A stretch of 64,000 nt of DNA from contig NZ_FNOE01000006.1 in assembly GCF_900106555.1 (NCBI RefSeq), positions 1 to 64,000 of the forward strand, written 5' to 3'. Shown here piece by piece: positions 19,470-29,300 of the stretch. A model generated the notes under the pieces. It worked only from the letters and a program-made list of their open reading frames with translations. It had not been told where the DNA came from and ran no database searches. How positions within the stretch are numbered: the first letter of the stretch is position 1; each line of letters begins with the position of its first letter. Source of the stretch: Nitrosomonas oligotropha. Its GTDB lineage: Bacteria; Pseudomonadota; Gammaproteobacteria; Burkholderiales; Nitrosomonadaceae. Made by a program: the position numbers and the translations under genes.

Positions 19470-20483
19470 TTATTGATAACCTGCACGATCCATCAGTTTC
19501 ACTGCGGTAGTCTGCAATTCGCCGGCTTTAACCAGGTTCATCGGATTTTGCTTAAAACTGCCCCACGCCGCGACAAACGGATCCGCTGCAATCTTCGGAT
19601 TAACCGGATATTCCATATTCACATCGGCAAACAGATTTTGCGCTTTGTCGGATGACAGGAATTCCAGCAATTTAATCGCAGCCTGGGTGTTCCGGCCATG
19701 GCGCGTAATACCGGCGCCGGAAACATTGACATGCACGCCGCCATCATTCTGATTCGGCCAGAAAATCGCCAAAGGCAAATTCCGGTCTTTCTTCATCAAT
19801 CGGCCATAGTAATAAGTATTGACCACCGTCACATCACATTTACCGGCAGCGACAAACTCCAAAGCCCGAGTGTCATCGGATAGCGGATCGGTCGCCAGAT
19901 TGGCCACCCAGCCTTTAACAATTTTCTCGGTCTCGGCTTCGCCATGTTCAGCAATCATCATCGCCACCAGGGATTGGTTATACACTTTCTTCGATGTGCG
20001 CAAACACAGCCGTTTGTTCCACTTCGGATCGGCCAGATCTTCATAGGTTGAAAGCTCTGAAGGCTTCACTTTCTTGGTGTTATAGATCAGCGTGCGTGCC
20101 CGGATCGACAAACCGAACCATTCCTGTTCAGGGTCGCGCAAATGCGCCGGGATATTGGCTTCCAGCACGTTCGATTGCACCGGCTTCAACAAACTTGCCC
20201 GTGCCGCTGCCCAAAGATTACCCACATCGGAAGTAATCAGCAGATCCGCGGGCGTGTTTTTCCCCTCCGCTTCCAGCCGGGCAAGCAATGCACCTTCGTT
20301 ATCCGTGGTGTATTTGACCTTGATCCCGGTTTCCTTGGTAAATGCATCAAACATCGGTTTGATGAGTTGCTCGATGCGCGCGGAATAAACAACCACCTCC
20401 TCAGCATGCGCCAGCGGTGCGATCAGTGACAAGAAAAGAAAAAAAACAGCAAAATAAAAATGACTTACATTCGATTTCAACAT
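19470..20483 (-). CDS. fbpA: ferric iron ABC transporter, periplasmic binding protein
   Basis: 337 residues. A signal peptide (about 1-28, ending PLAHAEE) is followed by an extracellular-binding fold with the iron-binding Tyr pair in VVNTYYYGRL (about residue 207) and the phosphate/anion loop GITRHGRN. It captures Fe(III) in the periplasm and hands it to FbpB. I start at the ATG at 20483; a TTG four codons earlier is less likely. A Fur-type operator overlaps its promoter. Confidence 0.93.
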   Translation of the reverse strand: MLKSNVSHFYFAVFFLFLSLIAPLAHAEEVVVYSARIEQLIKPMFDAFTKETGIKVKYTTDNEGALLARLEAEGKNTPADLLITSDVGNLWAAARASLLKPVQSNVLEANIPAHLRDPEQEWFGLSIRARTLIYNTKKVKPSELSTYEDLADPKWNKRLCLRTSKKVYNQSLVAMMIAEHGEAETEKIVKGWVANLATDPLSDDTRALEFVAAGKCDVTVVNTYYYGRLMKKDRNLPLAIFWPNQNDGGVHVNVSGAGITRHGRNTQAAIKLLEFLSSDKAQNLFADVNMEYPVNPKIAADPFVAAWGSFKQNPMNLVKAGELQTTAVKLMDRAGYQ

Positions 20484-20533
20484 GAAAAATTCCAAGCAAA
20501 AAGGTTCATTAAGGGAATTAATTATTGAGGGTT

Positions 20534-20562
20534 ACTATAGTATGAATAAGAATAATTATCAA
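20534..20562 (-). promoter_or_regulatory. Fur-controlled promoter of fbpABC
   Basis: Reading on the - strand: -35 TTGATA (20557-20562), 17-base spacer, -10 TATAGT (20534-20539). A 19-base sequence GATAATTATTCTTATTCAT (20542-20560) overlaps the -35 box and spacer and matches 12 of 19 positions of the Fur box, including a perfect first hexamer. Its position is the usual one for iron-dependent repression. Motif matching was done by eye. Confidence 0.65.
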
Positions 20563-20597
20563 TTAAATACCATGAACACAAGGTTTAAAGCGCGCAA

Positions 20598-21398
20598 TTA
20601 ATTTTCAACCGCAGGCTCAAACCATGCATTCAGTTCTTTGCGCCCGACCAGCGGCAATTTGAGCGCGGGCGGGTCGAGATCGACACCGAACGATAATCCC
20701 AGCAAATTGAGCTCAACACCTTCGACCGCGCTGACCAACACACCCAGCAAACCGAAAATGGAAACTTGGAAGCCGCTGCCGCTCGGCGCTTGCGAAACCA
20801 GCCGGTACCCGAGATAATCCTTACCAATCGCAGTAGGCGGCAGATCCAATTGCAATTCCGGAACAGCCCGGGAAATCCAGGCCGTGAAAGTATTGGAATT
20901 GGGACCAGGCCAAATCGTGTAATCTTTTGCGTAAGGATAATTGCGCGCCGCATAGTCAATTTTTTCGATCAGCGCATCCACCCCATTGCCCCGTTTCTCC
21001 AGCAAAAGCTCCGGCATATTACCGTACCAACGCCGGTCCGGCACATTCTCATAAATCACGACCACCGGGAGCTTGCGGCGCTGCATCCATCCAATGACTT
21101 CATAAATAGTGTACGACTGCGCTGCAGTAGGTTTCACTGCAATCCAGGTATGAATTCCAAAGTAGCCGCGCCAACTGAATGCACGCGCGCCATAAACCTG
21201 CACGATTGCTTCCGGCGTTGACGCGGGATCGGGCGCCAATCCCACCGGCTCACGGCTCGCATTCCACCAGTACTGTGCACGCGCCCGGTCCGGAACAACC
21301 GCCAGCACGATCAGCCCCAAAGTAAATAATAGGAAAACTACGGTTAAGGTGCGCTTCACTGAGTGATTCAACTGATTAGGGATTAAAAATGATGCCAT
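20598..21398 (-). CDS. DUF3750 family membrane-anchored protein
   Basis: 266 residues. A membrane helix (about 15-38, an uncleaved anchor or signal peptide ending RARAQ) is followed by a periplasmic DUF3750 domain (about 60-260; AFSWRGYFGIHTWIAVK, GPNSNTFTAWISRAVPEL). The conserved H-T-W and NSNTF-type polar residues suggest an enzyme, perhaps of papain/NlpC type, but no activity is established. It lies 70 bp downstream of the GTPase pair in the same direction and may share its transcript. Confidence 0.8.
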   Translation of the reverse strand: MASFLIPNQLNHSVKRTLTVVFLLFTLGLIVLAVVPDRARAQYWWNASREPVGLAPDPASTPEAIVQVYGARAFSWRGYFGIHTWIAVKPTAAQSYTIYEVIGWMQRRKLPVVVIYENVPDRRWYGNMPELLLEKRGNGVDALIEKIDYAARNYPYAKDYTIWPGPNSNTFTAWISRAVPELQLDLPPTAIGKDYLGYRLVSQAPSGSGFQVSIFGLLGVLVSAVEGVELNLLGLSFGVDLDPPALKLPLVGRKELNAWFEPAVEN

Positions 21399-21468
21399 CC
21401 AGGAGCACTGGAATTGATCGCAGTATATGCGAAATCAGGTTTACTGATGTATTTCCATAACCAATCCA

Positions 21469-23022
21469 TTACTGTCCGGTACGTTTTCCCAATATCTCCG
21501 GCAAGTCCCGCACGAACCGGCCCGCACCCGCCAGCTGCCGCCGCAGCATCACCCAATCTTCGGCGCGTTTTCTGGCGTCCAGGCAACGCATCAGCCGCAC
21601 CCGCAACGCTTTGTCCTGATGATTCAGAATCGCGGCCCAAAGGGTATCGTCAACATTATAAACTTTACCCGGCAGCAGACAGACAGGAATCACCTGCTCA
21701 ACCGCCACCACCAGATCGGTCGCGATAACCCGCACCGCCGCAGCAATATTGGTTGCCTTGCTGCTCGCCGGATGCGCCAGATCATACGGTGGCTGCCACT
21801 CATTAAGCGGTCGCAAGCGGTCGGCAAAACTCGCCACCACCAGCATCGGCGGCGCGCGGCGATCGGTACGCGCCGCTTGGGTTGCGCGCAATGCATCCAG
21901 ACAATCGCGTTCCGTCTGCCGGTCCGGGCGGTTAGCCGGGGTAACCCATAAAATCAAATCGGCATTACCCGCTGCTGCCAGCATTTGCTGACGATCAAAC
22001 AACGCGCTGTCACATCCCGGGCTATCGAAAATCAGCGCTTGCGTTAACCCCTCGCGCGACAATACAAATGGTTTAAGCGTCTGCGTGGTGTCCGGCAACA
22101 CATCGGTAGCCGTCGTCAACGTGCCAAAAAGTGCATTGATCAGGCTCGATTTGCCCGAGTTGGATCGTCCTAAAACAAGAATGCGCAATGGCTCAATCGC
22201 AGGTTTTGCGGTTTCTTCGACTTGCCCCAGATCGGCTTTGGATTCCGGAGTTGGCGCAGTCACAAATTCTTCATCACCCAACGGCAAACGGCCGCTATAC
22301 AGATCGATCGCGTAATAACCCACTTTGCACACATAAGCACGCAAAAACCAGCGGTGCAATTCATCCCTGGCCTGATCGAAACTGCGTTCGCGCAAATGCC
22401 GCCAAGCTTCGCTAAGCAGCGCGTTGACCGGATTAATGAGCAGGCTGCCGGCGCGATAAATAGTAAACAGCCGTTCCGCTTTAGCCTTCCAGCGCTGCAA
22501 GCGGAACAGATCGCCGATCGTCAGGCGATTGCTGAACGGTATTTTTTCCGCCACATCCTGACGCAAATCGCGGCTCGCCCGCTCGATAATCAGCAAAGTA
22601 TGCGGCACGGTCAGTTCCAGCAAGGGTTTTTCGACATCCGGATAATAACAATGCGCAACCGTTTCCAGCGTTTTCTGCCCCAGTTCCATCACCCAGGCGC
22701 CTTCCTCGATCGGCCAATCCTGCGGATTGCACGTTTCCGCCAGCGCTTCGACCCGCTGCCAGACTTCATCTGCACTCGGCGGCCACTCCGGATTAGGCTC
22801 GGTCGATGAATCCATTAACAATTGCCGCTCCTGCCGCACCAGCCATTGCTGCAAGCCATAGCCCAAACCGCCGCAAACCACCATGGCGATCAACCAATAC
22901 TGCAAATTGCCGCTTTGCCACAGCCAGAAAAAACCCAATCCCAGCAACGCCAGCAGCGGCAACAGCATCAGGATGAATACCAATAACCGCAACGGATTGA
23001 CGGAGGGCAGCGGCGCTTTCAT
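21469..23022 (-). CDS. membrane-associated GTPase (YcjX/EngA-like P-loop, first of a pair)
   Basis: 517 residues. Two hydrophobic helices (about 10-32 and 40-58) anchor the N-terminus. A helical region (about 80-245) leads to a GTPase domain with G1 GRSNSGKS (285-292) and G3 DSPG (333-336); VVASFADRL in the later part may serve in place of the NKxD motif. It resembles dynamin-like or 50S-binding-type small GTPases fused to membrane helices. It overlaps the downstream-of-promoter neighbour by four bases (ATGA), so the two are translationally coupled and probably form a complex. Function unknown. Confidence 0.75.
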   Translation of the reverse strand: MKAPLPSVNPLRLLVFILMLLPLLALLGLGFFWLWQSGNLQYWLIAMVVCGGLGYGLQQWLVRQERQLLMDSSTEPNPEWPPSADEVWQRVEALAETCNPQDWPIEEGAWVMELGQKTLETVAHCYYPDVEKPLLELTVPHTLLIIERASRDLRQDVAEKIPFSNRLTIGDLFRLQRWKAKAERLFTIYRAGSLLINPVNALLSEAWRHLRERSFDQARDELHRWFLRAYVCKVGYYAIDLYSGRLPLGDEEFVTAPTPESKADLGQVEETAKPAIEPLRILVLGRSNSGKSSLINALFGTLTTATDVLPDTTQTLKPFVLSREGLTQALIFDSPGCDSALFDRQQMLAAAGNADLILWVTPANRPDRQTERDCLDALRATQAARTDRRAPPMLVVASFADRLRPLNEWQPPYDLAHPASSKATNIAAAVRVIATDLVVAVEQVIPVCLLPGKVYNVDDTLWAAILNHQDKALRVRLMRCLDARKRAEDWVMLRRQLAGAGRFVRDLPEILGKRTGQ

Positions 23023-24248
23023 GTTGATTTACCCCGCAGACGATCTTTCAGTACCGCAGCACCGCGCTCCAGCTCTTCCGCATAAATCCGCCGCAAGGTA
23101 TCGGCGTCCACATTCAGACCATCCTTACGCTGCGCAAAGAAATAGATCGCCGCCTTACCCAACGCATACGTGGTCGCGCCGCTGGAACTGGCGCCCCATA
23201 ACGCACCCGCAGTTTGCCCCCAGATTGGTATGAATTTAGTCACAGCCCGGCTCAACAACCGCGCAAGGTAGCCGGATGCAATACCCGCGCCTGCAAGCCC
23301 GAGAAATTCGGTGATCGTGCTTCTATCCCAATGCTGGCCGTACAATAGCGCCAGACTATGCAGCAGTTTCGCCTGCACCGCCGACACCGCGACCAGATCC
23401 ACCACCGGCAAAGCGCCCAATCCAGCCGCAACCAATGCATAACCGGCAATATGCTGATGCGCGGTGCGCGCGTACAAATCCTGTACTTCCCGGTCACCGC
23501 TCAATTGATGCTGCAAACCCAGCGATGTCAGCGACTCAATCGCCTGCCACAAGCCTTCCAGACCGTAATCCGGCGGCGCCAAGCCATCTTCCGGCAGCGT
23601 CAAATCGGCCGCCACCCAGCGCACCGGCGCAAAACCGGGCAGCAGCTTTAAAGCATCGCGCTGTGCCTGCAAAGCGCGGCGCAAATCCAGTGGTATCGTT
23701 TCCGGCAAAGGATCGGCGGCATACGGCCACGGCTGAATATGCCCGCAGCCATCGGGATAAAGCTCGTGCAAACCGGTTTGCACGATCAGCAACGGCCATT
23801 CCGGATGACGCCGCCGGATTGCATGCAACACATCGAATACCGCAGCCTGATGGACATCCGCCACTTTCATCACCGCCACCAGCAAATGCGCTTGCGCTTC
23901 GCAATAATGCATATCATCGCCCGGATCGTACGCCACCTCACCCAAACCGCGCGTATCGAGAAAGCGCACCACCGGCATTTCGGCAGGAAAATCATAGAAG
24001 CGGGAATTGCGCGTGCACGGCTGAAAACCGTTCCCGATTTGCGCCGCCGGGCTGCCGGTCAATGCCCGGATGATCGATGTCTTGCCGGATTGCGTTTTAC
24101 CCAGCAGCCATAACACCGGCACCGGCATCTTCGCGCGCGCTTCGCGTAGCGATGCCTCCAGCAACGCCGGATCGACTTTAGGCTCGAGCAATGCCGTGCG
24201 CAATTGCTCCCAATACGCCGTCCCGTTTTTCAGATCGTTCCAATTCAT
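23019..24248 (-). CDS. GTPase with C-terminal DUF697-like membrane domain
   Basis: 409 residues. The GTPase domain has G1 GKTQSGKT (50-57) and G3 DTRG (in FLDTRGLGEV), but a clear NKxD is lacking (LIVQTGLHELYP lies at that place). The C-terminal part (about 270-385; AAGLGALPVVDLVAVSAVQA, GAGIASGYLARLL) is a Gly/Ala-rich hydrophobic DUF697-like domain as in YcjF. It is the first gene of a - strand unit that continues with the second GTPase and probably DUF3750. No partner with known function is nearby. Confidence 0.78.
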   Translation of the reverse strand: MNWNDLKNGTAYWEQLRTALLEPKVDPALLEASLREARAKMPVPVLWLLGKTQSGKTSIIRALTGSPAAQIGNGFQPCTRNSRFYDFPAEMPVVRFLDTRGLGEVAYDPGDDMHYCEAQAHLLVAVMKVADVHQAAVFDVLHAIRRRHPEWPLLIVQTGLHELYPDGCGHIQPWPYAADPLPETIPLDLRRALQAQRDALKLLPGFAPVRWVAADLTLPEDGLAPPDYGLEGLWQAIESLTSLGLQHQLSGDREVQDLYARTAHQHIAGYALVAAGLGALPVVDLVAVSAVQAKLLHSLALLYGQHWDRSTITEFLGLAGAGIASGYLARLLSRAVTKFIPIWGQTAGALWGASSSGATTYALGKAAIYFFAQRKDGLNVDADTLRRIYAEELERGAAVLKDRLRGKST

Positions 24249-24481
24249 GCGGTCATCTTATCATCAGTACACCCCGGAATTAAATTTGCTCGGTTGCCGG
24301 TAACCGCCGGCCATCTCCAATAAAAGGGGGTGAAAAGTATCCTTTTAGCACACTATCACCGGCTTGCCAGCCTGCTAACATTCCTTTGAATCAGAAATAC
24401 CAGGAAAAACCTACAGTCGTATCCATAGGGTTAGCCAGTTGTGGAACCGGAAGTTTAATCTCAAAAAAAAGGGAAGAACCG

Positions 24482-25207
24482 ATGAAACAGAATAAGACAA
24501 TACATAGCGTACTTTCATTAACGGCAGCTACTCTGCTGATAACCACCGCGCCCGGCAGCGCAACAGCCGGTATGGAGCCGTTTGTCGGTGAAATCAATTA
24601 TGTCGCGTTTAATTATGCACCCGAGGGGTGGTTGCAATGTAATGGACAAACGCTACCTATCAACCAGTACAACGCGCTTTATTCGCTGATCGGCACCACT
24701 TATGGCGGTAACGGCAGCACGACTTTTGCATTGCCCGATATGCGCGGTAGAGTTCCTGTGCATCAGGGGCAGCATCCGGGCGGTTCGATGTTCACCATGG
24801 GACAAACCAATGGTGCGGAAAATGTAACACTGACTATCAATAATATGCCAGCCCATAATCACCCTGCCACAGCCACATCGGCTTCCACTTCGGCGGTTGC
24901 GCCAGGCGCCACAGCCACGTCGGCATTGAAAGCAGTGAACAGCGACGCCGACCAGAAAAACGCCAGCGGCAATTCGCTGGCCAACGCCAAAGGATTGAAC
25001 TCGGCGTACTCCGCCACCGCGCCGAATGTCAGCATGAATGCGGCTTCGATCGAAACCACGCTGAACGGGCTCAACATCGTCACCACCACCAGCACCAACG
25101 TCAGCATCGGTTCGGCCGGTAATTCCCAGCCATTCTCGATCATGCAGCCGTATACCGTCGTGAACTGCATCATCGCCTGGCAAGGCGTTTATCCGTCACG
25201 TCCGTAA
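24482..25207 (+). CDS. secreted phage-tail-collar (Mdp-like) protein
   Basis: 241 residues from the ATG at 24482, which gives a clear signal peptide (MKQNKT, hydrophobic 10-24, cut after GSATAG); a longer frame from 24386 would hide it. The Collar domain lies at about 33-90 (INYVAFNYAPEGWLQCNGQ, TTFALPDMRGRVPVHQG). A Thr/Ser/Ala-rich middle (about 120-210) ends in a conserved C-terminus (IMQPYTVVNCIIAWQGVYP). Related proteins include the microcystin-dependent proteins and phage tail fibres. There are no other phage genes nearby, so it is probably a free-standing surface or secreted protein. Upstream, a gggaag site supports this start. Confidence 0.82.
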   Translation: MKQNKTIHSVLSLTAATLLITTAPGSATAGMEPFVGEINYVAFNYAPEGWLQCNGQTLPINQYNALYSLIGTTYGGNGSTTFALPDMRGRVPVHQGQHPGGSMFTMGQTNGAENVTLTINNMPAHNHPATATSASTSAVAPGATATSALKAVNSDADQKNASGNSLANAKGLNSAYSATAPNVSMNAASIETTLNGLNIVTTTSTNVSIGSAGNSQPFSIMQPYTVVNCIIAWQGVYPSRP

Positions 25208-25235
25208 TTTCAACCGGAATGTACGATTGGATCGC

Positions 25236-25282
25236 GTTGGTCACGTCCGGGACGGATGGGTTCTCTGCCGGACGTGATCAAC
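25236..25282 (+). terminator. 15-bp hairpin between the collar-protein and Sel1 genes
   Basis: Arms 25236-25250 and 25268-25282 are complementary over 15 bp with one G-U pair, with a 17-base loop. It begins 29 bp after the collar gene. There is no following T-run, so it may be a weak or Rho-assisted terminator, or an RNA-stabilising element. Confidence 0.55.
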
Positions 25283-25331
25283 CTTTCCAATCCATTGATG
25301 TTATCCGGCAACCTACTGTACCCGTTAAAAA

Positions 25332-26309
25332 ATGATCAAATCTTTTTGGATAATCCTTTGCATCGCAGCCCTCCTGCCCAATGCCTTCGCAAGCGTCACA
25401 GCACCTGCAAATGCGCCGCTCAATAACGATCCGGACTTGAAAACCGCGCAAGCGCTGCTTGCATCCGGCGATTATGACAACGCTTTCGGCCAGTATCGAG
25501 CCGCTGCCGTGAACGGCAACCATCCGCTGGCGCAATTTACTTTGGCATTGTTTTACCAGAACGGCTGGGGGCGCGCGATCAATCGCAAAGCGGCTTGCGA
25601 ATGGTCCGAGCAAGCGGCGCAAAACGGCGTTCCGGCAGCGCAGCACATGACCGGCTTGTGCTTCGAGGAAGGCATGCACCGCCCGGCCGATCCGGCAACG
25701 GCTGCTCAGTGGTTTCACAAAGCCGCGCAAGCCGGGCATTTGAACTCATACTGTCATCTCGGCAATTTGCTGATGACCGGAAATGGTATGGCCAAAGACC
25801 CGCTCCAGGCGCTGGCGCTTTGCCGTCCCGTGGCGCTGCAAGGGTCGGTACCGGCGCAAGTCTGGATGGGCAAGTTTTACCTGTACGGCGACTCCACCGT
25901 GCGCAACCCCCAGGATGCTTACCAGTGGTTCCTTGCAGCTGCGCAAAAACAATCCGCGGAAGCCTTCCATCATTTAGGCATGATGCTGGATCAAGGCGTG
26001 ATCGAAAACCCTGATGCGGAGCAAACCCGGCAGCTTTTCGAACAAGCCGCCGCACTTAAATACGTTCCGGCCTATTTCCAAGCGGGCAAACATTTTTTTG
26101 CCGCGCAACCCGATGCGGAAACCAATCGGCTCCCGGCGGAACATCTGGCCAAAGCGTATCTGTGGATCTCCGCCGCAATACAAAGATCCGAAGATACGGA
26201 AGAGATTCTTTCCGCCCAATCAATCCGGCAACAAATACTCGCCATCATGCCAAAAACATGGTTGGCCGAACTCGACCGGAAAATTGCCCAGCATTTACAG
26301 CGAAATTAA
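25332..26309 (+). CDS. Sel1-repeat (TPR-like) secreted protein
   Basis: 325 residues with a signal peptide (about 1-19, ending NAFAS) and six to seven Sel1-like repeats of about 36 residues between 35 and 280 (A-x-F-x-L-G-x-x-Y-x-x-G pattern: AQFTLALFYQNGWG, AAQHMTGLCFEEGMH, SYCHLGNLLMTGNG, AQVWMGKFYLYGDS, AFHHLGMMLDQG). Sel1 solenoids bind other proteins and often serve in envelope or secreted assemblies. It lies 72 bp upstream of the giant RTX gene on the same strand, so a joint transcript is likely; whether it assists that protein is unknown. Confidence 0.82.
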   Translation: MIKSFWIILCIAALLPNAFASVTAPANAPLNNDPDLKTAQALLASGDYDNAFGQYRAAAVNGNHPLAQFTLALFYQNGWGRAINRKAACEWSEQAAQNGVPAAQHMTGLCFEEGMHRPADPATAAQWFHKAAQAGHLNSYCHLGNLLMTGNGMAKDPLQALALCRPVALQGSVPAQVWMGKFYLYGDSTVRNPQDAYQWFLAAAQKQSAEAFHHLGMMLDQGVIENPDAEQTRQLFEQAAALKYVPAYFQAGKHFFAAQPDAETNRLPAEHLAKAYLWISAAIQRSEDTEEILSAQSIRQQILAIMPKTWLAELDRKIAQHLQRN

Positions 26310-26381
26310 GCAGAAACCCGTTGATGAAATCCAATCGCAACGGTTGATTTTCCGTTCTAAAGCACTTAAAGGAGTTACGCA

Positions 26382-29300
26382 ATGACCACTACCAATTTCG
26401 ACAGCGGTTCGCTAGTCACTAACGATGGCGTTACCTCGGCCACTTATAGCGGGTGGACATTCGGCGCCAGCAGCGCGGTTGATTTCGCAAATGCCAACGC
26501 CGCGGAACTTACCGCGCTTCTGAATCAATCCGGCGGACGATCCATTATTTCCAATTATAGCGGCGCCAATGTAACCAATTTCTATTTCAAATCTTCGGAT
26601 GGCTCCGACTTTCAGCTTAATTCATTTAAGATTGATAATGGCCCGAGTGGCGCTTCGAGTTCCTTGACCATTGCCGGTTACCGTGATGGCGCTTTGATCG
26701 TTGCGGCGGAATCAGTCAATTTAACAACCAGCGATGCGGCTGGAAATATCAGTTATACGCAGCAAAGCAACGCAGGGACAGAATATAGCGGATTGCTGAC
26801 ATTTAACTCCGCATTTAATAATGTTGACGAAATACGTTTTGTTTTTGGCAGTGCGGTAGAACTTACCGTTGATGATATCAATACCTCCTCTGCCGTGGTG
26901 CCGCCAACCATCACCTCCGCCACCTACGACGCCAGCACCAATTCGCTGGTCGTCACCGGCACCAACATGGCGGCCACCGCCGGGACACTCAACGACATCG
27001 ATGTCTCGAAACTGACATTGACCGGCCAAGGCAGCGCAACGTATACGCTCACGTCATCGAATGTTGAAATCACTTCGGCCACTCAGTTCACCGTTGCTTT
27101 AAATGCTACCGATCAGATTAACGTGGAAGGATTGTTGAACAAGAACGGCACTTCTTCGGTCGGCGCCACCACCTACAATATCGCCGCAGCGGCCGACTGG
27201 AATCCGGCGCAAAGCGGTAATGCGGACACCACGGGCAATGGCGTTACCGTCAGCAACGTGCAAACGCCTGCAATCACTTCCGCCACATACGATGCCAGCA
27301 CCGGCACGCTGACCGTTACCGGCTCGAACCTGATCAAAGCCAGCGGCGCTACCAACGACATCGATGCGTCGCTGCTTACCTTTACCGGCGAAGGGGGAAC
27401 AACGTACACGCTGACCGACACCAGCGACGTCGAAATCACCTCGGGCACCGCGTTTACCGTGACATTGAGCAGTACCGACAAAGCCGCCGTCAACCAGATC
27501 GTCAACAAAAACGGCACTTCCTCAACGAACGCCACCACCTACAATCTGGCTGCAGCGGATGACTGGAACACCGTAATCGGCAACACCAATATTGCGGACA
27601 CAACCGGCAACGGCATTACCGTCAGTAATGTAGCCACCCCCGCGATCACATCGACCACTTACGATGCCAGCACCGGCACATTGGTAGTTACCGGCAGCGG
27701 CTTCCTGAAATTGAACGGTGCTGCCAATGACATCGTGGCGTCCAAATTCACGTTTACCGGTGAGGGCAGCAGCACTTACACACTCACGGATTCCGCCAAT
27801 GTCGAGATCACCTCCGGCACGGCGTTCACGATCACACTGAGCAGCACCGACAAGGCCGCCGTCAACCAGATCGTCAACAAAAATGGCACTTCCTCAACGA
27901 ACGCCACCACCTACAATCTCGCCGCGGCGGAAGACTGGGCAGCCGGGGCGGATAGCGCTCTCGTCGTCGCCGACCTGACCGGCAACGGCGTCACTGTATC
28001 GAATGTTGCGGTACCAGCAATCACATCCGCTACATACGATGCCAGCAGCGGCGCATTGGCGGTCACCGGCAGCGGACTGTTGAAAGCCAACGGCGCCGCC
28101 AATGATATCGTGGCCGCCAAGTTCACCTTCACCGGCGAAGGCGGCAGCACCTACACCCTGACCGATTCCAGCAATGTCGAGATCACTTCCGGCACGGCAT
28201 TCACGATTACGCTGAGCAGCACCGACAAAGCCGCCGTCAACCAGATTATCAACAAAAACGGTACTTCCTCAACGAACGCCACCACCTACAATCTCGCCGC
28301 GGCGGAAGACTGGGCGGCCGGTGCGGACAGCGCTGTCGTCGTCGCCGATACCACCGGCAACGGCATCACCGTCTCGAATGTCGCAGTACCGGCGATCACA
28401 TCCGCCGCTTATGACTACAGCAGCAATGTACTGACCGTCACCGGCAGTGGTTTCTTGCAGAAAAGCGGCGCCAGCAACGACATCGATTTATCTAAGCTGA
28501 CTTTCACCGGCGAAGGCGGCGCAACCTACACGCTGACCAGTGGTACGAATGTAGAAATCACGTCGGGAACTTCGTTCTCGGTGACACTGACCGGAACAGA
28601 CCTGACCAACGTGGAAGCATTGCTCGACAAAGACGGCACCTCCGCAGCCGGCAGCACGACGTATAACCTGGCCGGAGCCGAAGACTGGGCAGCCGGGGCG
28701 GATAGCGCCGTTGCCGTCGCCGACCTGACCGGCAATGGCATCACGGTCAGCAACTACGCCGCACCCGCCATTACTTCTGCTACGTTTGACGCCAGCACCA
28801 ACGTGCTGACGGTCAGCGGAACAAACTTCGTTTCCAACAGTGGCGCCAGCAACGATGTGACGGTTTCACTGCTCACGTTGACGGGTGAAGGCGGCAGCTA
28901 CGCACTGACTTCATCGGCTGTCGACGTGACTTCCGCCACTGCCTTCAGCGTGACGCTCAATGCGGCTGATCAGTTGGTAGTTCATGGATTGCTGAATAAG
29001 AACGGCACGGCCTCTTCCAGTGCAACGACTTACAATGTCGCTGCGGCTGAAGATTGGATGGCTGGCAGCGCAGCTTCGATCACGGTCGCCGATCTGACAA
29101 GCAACGGCATCACGGTGAGCAATGTTCAAACACCCGCCATTACCTCAGCCACTTACGATTCCGACACCGGCATATTGGTGGTGACAGGCAGCAATCTCTT
29201 CAAAAAAATCGGCGCTAACAACGACATCGATATTTCCACGCTCACCCTGACCGGTGGAACCACAAGCGCCACCTACACCATTACCAGTTCCTCGGACGTA

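Noticed and set aside
24482-25207. Collar protein as evidence for a prophage
   Set aside because: No capsid, portal, terminase, integrase or lysis gene is nearby, and the protein has a Sec signal peptide.
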